DNA from: Beroe ovata
Taxonomy: Eukaryota; Ctenophora; Nuda; Beroida; Beroidae
Direction: 5' to 3'
Assembly: GCA_946803715.1 (NCBI GenBank)
Contig: CAMPET010000017.1
Coordinates: 421,013 to 447,983, forward strand
DNA length: 26,971 nt
Position 1 is the first letter of the stretch. Each line of letters opens with the position of its first letter. This document shows positions 23,372 to 26,971 of the stretch, in pieces. Under the pieces are notes generated by a model. It ran no database searches and was not told where the DNA came from. It saw nothing but the letters and a program-made list of their open reading frames with translations. The position numbers and the translations under genes are program-made.

Positions 23372-23446
23372 TAAGCGCGCGCGAACAGAAGCGCGCGCAA
23401 AAAGTACTAGCAGATGAGTCACGTGACCCACGTGACTGATCACGTG
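23372..23446. promoter_or_regulatory. Triple E-box cluster beside GCGCGC blocks
   Basis: Two GCGCGCGC blocks (23372-23398) are followed by three CACGTGAC sites (23420, 23429, 23441) within 27 bp. All three share the GAC extension on the plus strand. This is a dense bHLH-zip site cluster about 110 bp upstream of a TATA box. It is probably the proximal promoter region for the Rab transcript starting near 23.58 kb, or for an unrecognised divergent transcript. Confidence 0.6.
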
Positions 23447-23551
23447 ACTAAAACTCATCGAGATCTACCAGAAAAGGCTAGAGCCTCAAAAAGTTAGAAA
23501 AAAGGGCGCACCCTAGCAATTAGCAAAATTTTTAATATTGCCCGGCTACGC

Positions 23552-23559
23552 TATATAAA
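23552..23559 (+). promoter_or_regulatory. TATA box
   Basis: TATATAAA, in GC-richer surroundings, lies downstream of the E-box cluster. A start site about 30 bases on would fall in the CGCGCGTCGCGC block (23570-23580). A short open frame (ATG at 23595, 20 codons, TGA) follows. It may be an upstream ORF in the leader or a misread first exon. Confidence 0.5.
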
Positions 23560-24211
23560 ACGCACCAACGCGCGTCGCGCAATTTATTGATACAATGGCT
23601 AAAATTTTTAAACATTGTCTGAAAATGAAATTTGGGATTAATTTAAATTTTTGTTGATTTATGCCTCAATTTCTGTTAGTTAGGATAATATATTTCCGAT
23701 AGTGCACTAATTTGTGCTTCAGATGATTGAACATTGTAGACAGTAATACAAAGTCAATTGAATCAAACCCACACACTTTTTCACCACAAATCTACTGACA
23801 GTTTCAAGACATTATAGTCTCTTCTTCAGGATCTCCACAAAGAGTGGCCCTCGCTTCTCAAATTTGATTGTAATAAGTAGTGTTGAAAAGTTTAAAACTA
23901 ATTTGTGACTGTCTATTCATAGTCTGACATATACACCACTTCACAATTAACCAATATTCTTGAATTATCATAATCCACTGGATTAATCCAAATGCAAACC
24001 CATGTAAAGTGCATATGCATGGTTTTATAGATCCATGAATCCATGATCAGTGATCAATGATGGAAAACTTTGCCTATGAAAAATTCGATGTACCGTCACT
24101 CAACTTGACAAACGTTTTGCTGAAATTTTGTTTTGCTAGTGGAGACTGGAGTTAGATTTTAATACCTGCCTGCATTTAAACCAACTATGATATGAGTTTT
24201 TATTTCCCTCT

Positions 24212-24213
24212 TA
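24212..24213 (+). other. Likely 3' splice site of a 5'-UTR intron
   Basis: The pyrimidine-rich TTTTTATTTCCCTCTTAG ends at 24213, 13 bases before the Rab start codon. It would join a non-coding first exon near 23.58 kb to the coding part. Confidence 0.45.
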
Positions 24214-24226
24214 GCTAAATACCAGA

Positions 24227-26346
24227 ATGCAAAACAAAGACGAAAGACAGTTGAAAGTTTGTGTTCTTGGTGTGAGTATATTTGACATTGCAGCACTTCA
24301 TGGAATCTATTATGTTCATATTGTCATATCAGGTCTACTGTTTTTGTCCATTACTCAGGATGGTTGTGTTGGGAAGAGTTGTATTGCCAGACGCTTTGTT
24401 CAAGACAAATTTGTTGAGGATGGATTTAGCACAGTTGGGTTGGTATTTCCATTAAAGGAGAAGTCAAATATTGCAGAAGCGTAATCTACTGTAAAACCAG
24501 ATATTTTTGTGGGTGCAATATTCATTGATAAGCTCATAAACAATCCATTTCACTGTTTTAATTTCTGCTAATTTCTGCTGATCATTTAGATTTTCTCTAA
24601 AATTTTCGCCAATTTTCCTTTTCAAAAACATAAGTAAAAATTAATTCCCCACAAAAATTATCGATTTGACAGTCAGTAAATGGCTAGAGCCTTGAATAAT
24701 AAACCGTTTTGACCTGACTCACTGTGAAATTGTATACGAACAGACCCATATTCTAGGGCATCTTACATAGCGAAAACAGTTGATGTTGAATCTCAGTCGT
24801 ACAAAGTTCAGATATGGGACACTGCTGGTCAAGAGCAGGTAATAACCTCTTCCTGACCGTTTTTTGACTTGAGCTGCATCTCTTGACAATAATTTTCATG
24901 CTTACATCATTACTATTATATCTAGGCTCCATCCCCATTTACCTACTTGGTATTTTAAACCTAATCTTCCCTCAATTTTACTTGCCCCCTGATATTGGCT
25001 ATCCTCAGTTTCGAGCTCTCGCCCCCATGTACTATCGTGGCGCTGCTGCAGCTATTATTACATTTTCAATCATCGATGAGGTACGCCTGTTTTGACAGAA
25101 TCAGACTATCTGTTCAGTCACGAATTTCGTTCTATATGCTTGATTAATCAGAGCTCAATTATTATCTTTCATATCGCAATCTCATTCCTGACTTGAAATC
25201 TCAATCAAATTGCAGAAATCATTTCTAAGTGTGGACCAATGGATCAAGGAGCTACAAGATAAGGGAACTAAGAACATGCTGATGGTTTTAGTGGGGAACA
25301 AGTCGGATTTGCACCAACAGAGAACGGTATTTTGTAAGGATTGAGATGTCTGTTTATTACCACAGACACCATATCGTATAACAGTCCTAGCTAACGTTAT
25401 AATTAGCAGTCCACCTTTCCCGATTTCTGTGCTACTGACATTCAAGGAATAATTTTCTGTCTTGCAGCGTGTGTTTAACAAATGTCAATATAGTTATCGG
25501 ATCACAGTCCCCAAAAATACTTGATCAATGTTTTGCACTTGCAGGTTGCATTAGCAGAGATTGAGAGTTTTGTACAAGAAAAGGGGATCAAATACTTTGA
25601 AACTTCTGCAAAAACGGGGGAGAATGTTACGGACACCTTCCATTACATTTGTGAGTACTGTATGTGTGTTTGTGTGTGTGTATGTGTGAGTGACGTGTGT
25701 ATGTGTGCATGTCTGTGTGTGCATGTCTGTGTGTGTGTGTGTGTCTGTGTGTGTGTCTGTGTGTGTGTCTGTGTCCGTGTGTGTCTGTGTCTGTGNTACC
25801 TACCTAATACTCTTATCAGAGAAAATATTCGTTTCTAAAACCATGCTTCGTGCGTGGTAAGTAGAAGCGAGGAATTTGTATGACGCATGTTTCTGGTAAC
25901 TTCTAGAATAAGAGACAGGGAAGTGCATGAGCCTCTGAGGAAGTCTCTACATAGGGAGGATATACGGATTCTGTAGTATTTGAAAACCGATGAAATATGT
26001 GGAGCTATAAAAGCGCACAAATGATTGTGAGAGAACACTTTTCCGGCTAATTCACACGTGACAATTACACATGCGCAACTATTTCGATCCGTCCTGGTGC
26101 AACAACGTATTGATAAAAATTGCCCTAAAGTCAATTCCGCAAGTCGCACATTTTACATTTACACTTGAACTAACACCCTCACTGACCACAGGAGTACTTA
26201 CTGGAATATAAACAGCCGTTATCATTACAGGTCGAAACGTCCCTGAATCTCTGATAAGAGCCTCCCCACTCCCACACCGCAATCTCAAACTTTCGGACAG
26301 CTCCGAGACAGTACGACGGAAGAAAAAGTGTTGCCAGGAAACGTGA
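24227..26346 (+). CDS. Rab-family small GTPase (Rab5/Rab22-like), 7 exons, 203 aa
   Basis: Exons: 24227-24271, 24359-24438, 24757-24838, 25009-25080, 25216-25326, 25545-25650, 26231-26346. All introns are GT-AG and phases agree, giving 203 residues, a normal Rab length. All nucleotide-binding motifs are intact: P-loop GDGCVGKS (15-22), switch I Thr40 in STVGAS, DTAGQE with catalytic Gln67 (63-68), NKSD (121-124) and ETSAK (149-153). The basic tail ends KKKCCQET, with a Cys pair for geranylgeranyl anchoring like the CCxx end of Rab5. VCVLGDGCVGKS, GAS in switch I and FRALAPMYYRGA point to the Rab5/22/31 group, which directs early endosome fusion and sorting. The subfamily is inferred from motifs, not a tree. 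Intron 2 uses a weak donor (GTTGGT). Intron 6 holds a long TG microsatellite. CTCTTAG ends 12 bases before the ATG, so a 5'-UTR intron reaching back to the TATA promoter near 23.55 kb is likely. Confidence 0.92.
25660..25795. repeat. TG microsatellite in Rab intron 6
   Basis: Long TGTGTG tract with CTGTGT and ATGTGTG interruptions, ending at an N (25796). Its true length is therefore uncertain. Confidence 0.95.
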
Positions 26347-26368
26347 TTCTGGACGAGAAGGGATTTAG

Positions 26369-26470
26369 CACGTGACTAATTTCGTGCAATTTGATTGGTT
26401 CACGTCACATGATGGTGTCACGCGCGTGTCACTATCTGCCAGACAGTTTGTGTGCGTGTGTAAAAATTAC
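26369..26470. promoter_or_regulatory. E-box / CCAAT promoter just behind the Rab stop codon
   Basis: CACGTGAC (26369-26376), an inverted CCAAT (ATTGG at about 26394-26398), TTCACGTCAC and a CACGCGCGTG palindrome lie within 100 bp. They start only 23 bases past the Rab stop and precede an ATG at 26494. This appears to be the promoter of the next plus-strand gene, overlapping the 3' UTR of the Rab gene. Confidence 0.55.
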
Positions 26471-26493
26471 GATTGGTGAAAAAGACGATTGCA

Positions 26494-26555
26494 ATGGCGG
26501 ATGTTTGGAGAAGTTTTGACATTGTAGAAAGTGGCGTTGTTCATTTATGCGTTTG
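26494..26555 (+). CDS. Probable first coding exon of the next gene
   Basis: An ATG in good context (GCAATGGCGG) opens MADVWRSFDIVESGVVHLCV and then meets a GTATGT donor after two bases of the next codon. It lies about 90-120 bases downstream of a CCAAT/E-box promoter. I cannot identify a next exon before the window ends, and 20 residues are too few to assign a family. The alternative is an unspliced short frame, which would stop 5 codons later. Confidence 0.5.
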
Positions 26556-26971
26556 GTATGTGAAACATAAGATTTAAATTTTGCTATTTTTTGATTACCT
26601 TCTGAAACTTTGATTACTTTTGATTATTGGAAACTATGATTCGACATCAATTGACATAGAATGAATCAACTTCTGCATGAATTTGTTTTAAAATGCCATT
26701 AAAAAACCCAAAATAACTTCAAAAACTTACTTTCACTAAAGGTTTCTTCTTTTTCCTTACCATCAATAATGATTCATTTGTACAAGTTGAATGTAATTTT
26801 CCGGTAAATCTCACCTTTTATGGCATAATTGCTTTGCTAATTTACTGTACTAATTTGCCCGACTTCATTCTTATCACAATGACCACACAGTAATGGATTT
26901 TCCACCCGCTGTGAACCACACAAAGTTTTTTTCATGACATAACCGAAGCCCTCGTGTATGTGTGTGTGTGT
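26556..26971. other. Probable intron and window end
   Basis: AT-rich sequence after the putative donor, ending in a TG repeat (26954-26971). No second exon can be placed with confidence. Confidence 0.35.

Noticed and set aside
25521-25838. A Rab-like frame running into a Cys/Val repeat
   Set aside because: The frame reads through a GTGAGT donor at 25651 into a TG microsatellite. The real exon ends at 25650 and joins 26231.
26079-26288. A minus-strand frame with a GTAAGT after VYIP
   Set aside because: It starts without ATG and overlaps the Rab C-terminal exon, whose phase, stop and CC motif fit far better on the plus strand.

Overview
The window is eukaryotic. Two genes can be reconstructed, each split by several short GT-AG introns. 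The rest is AT-rich, gene-poor DNA with many repeats. Both proteins are of kinds typical of animals: a catalytically dead myotubularin-related protein and a Rab5/Rab22-like GTPase. The compact introns, CCAAT/E-box promoter modules and scattered CACGTG palindromes suggest an early-branching animal. A sponge is my guess, not something the sequence proves.

Layout. 1-976: AT-rich, no recognisable gene, starting in a GT microsatellite. 977-5666: a unit of about 2.33 kb present twice in tandem, with a single N exactly at the end of copy 1. 5667-16.5 kb: gene-poor, with a 40-bp tandem repeat carrying E-boxes (8141-8257), CCAAT/E-box promoter-like modules near 8.5 kb and 13.0-13.5 kb, a (GGGA)n tract, and a few open frames I cannot identify. 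16638-20616, minus strand: an eight-exon gene for a 510-residue myotubularin pseudophosphatase. 20886-22938: a mobile-element cluster made of a Ty3/gypsy reverse-transcriptase scrap and nested fold-back modules with 11-bp CTTAAG repeats. 23.4-23.6 kb: three E-boxes and a TATA box. 24227-26346, plus strand: a seven-exon Rab GTPase of 203 residues. 26369 onward: an E-box/CCAAT promoter and probably the first exon of another gene. The window ends in a TG repeat.

The two solved genes lie head to head, about 3.6 kb apart, with the mobile-element cluster between them. Both families work on endosomal membranes: Rab5/22 proteins organise early endosomes, and myotubularins act on PI3P or, when dead, scaffold active relatives. 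Whether the pairing has functional meaning is open. Six single-base Ns occur (2844, 3308, 13232, 20956, 21206, 25796). Several sit in low-complexity tracts or at repeat junctions, so they look like assembly joins, and the tandem duplication and the reverse-transcriptase scrap should be read with that in mind.
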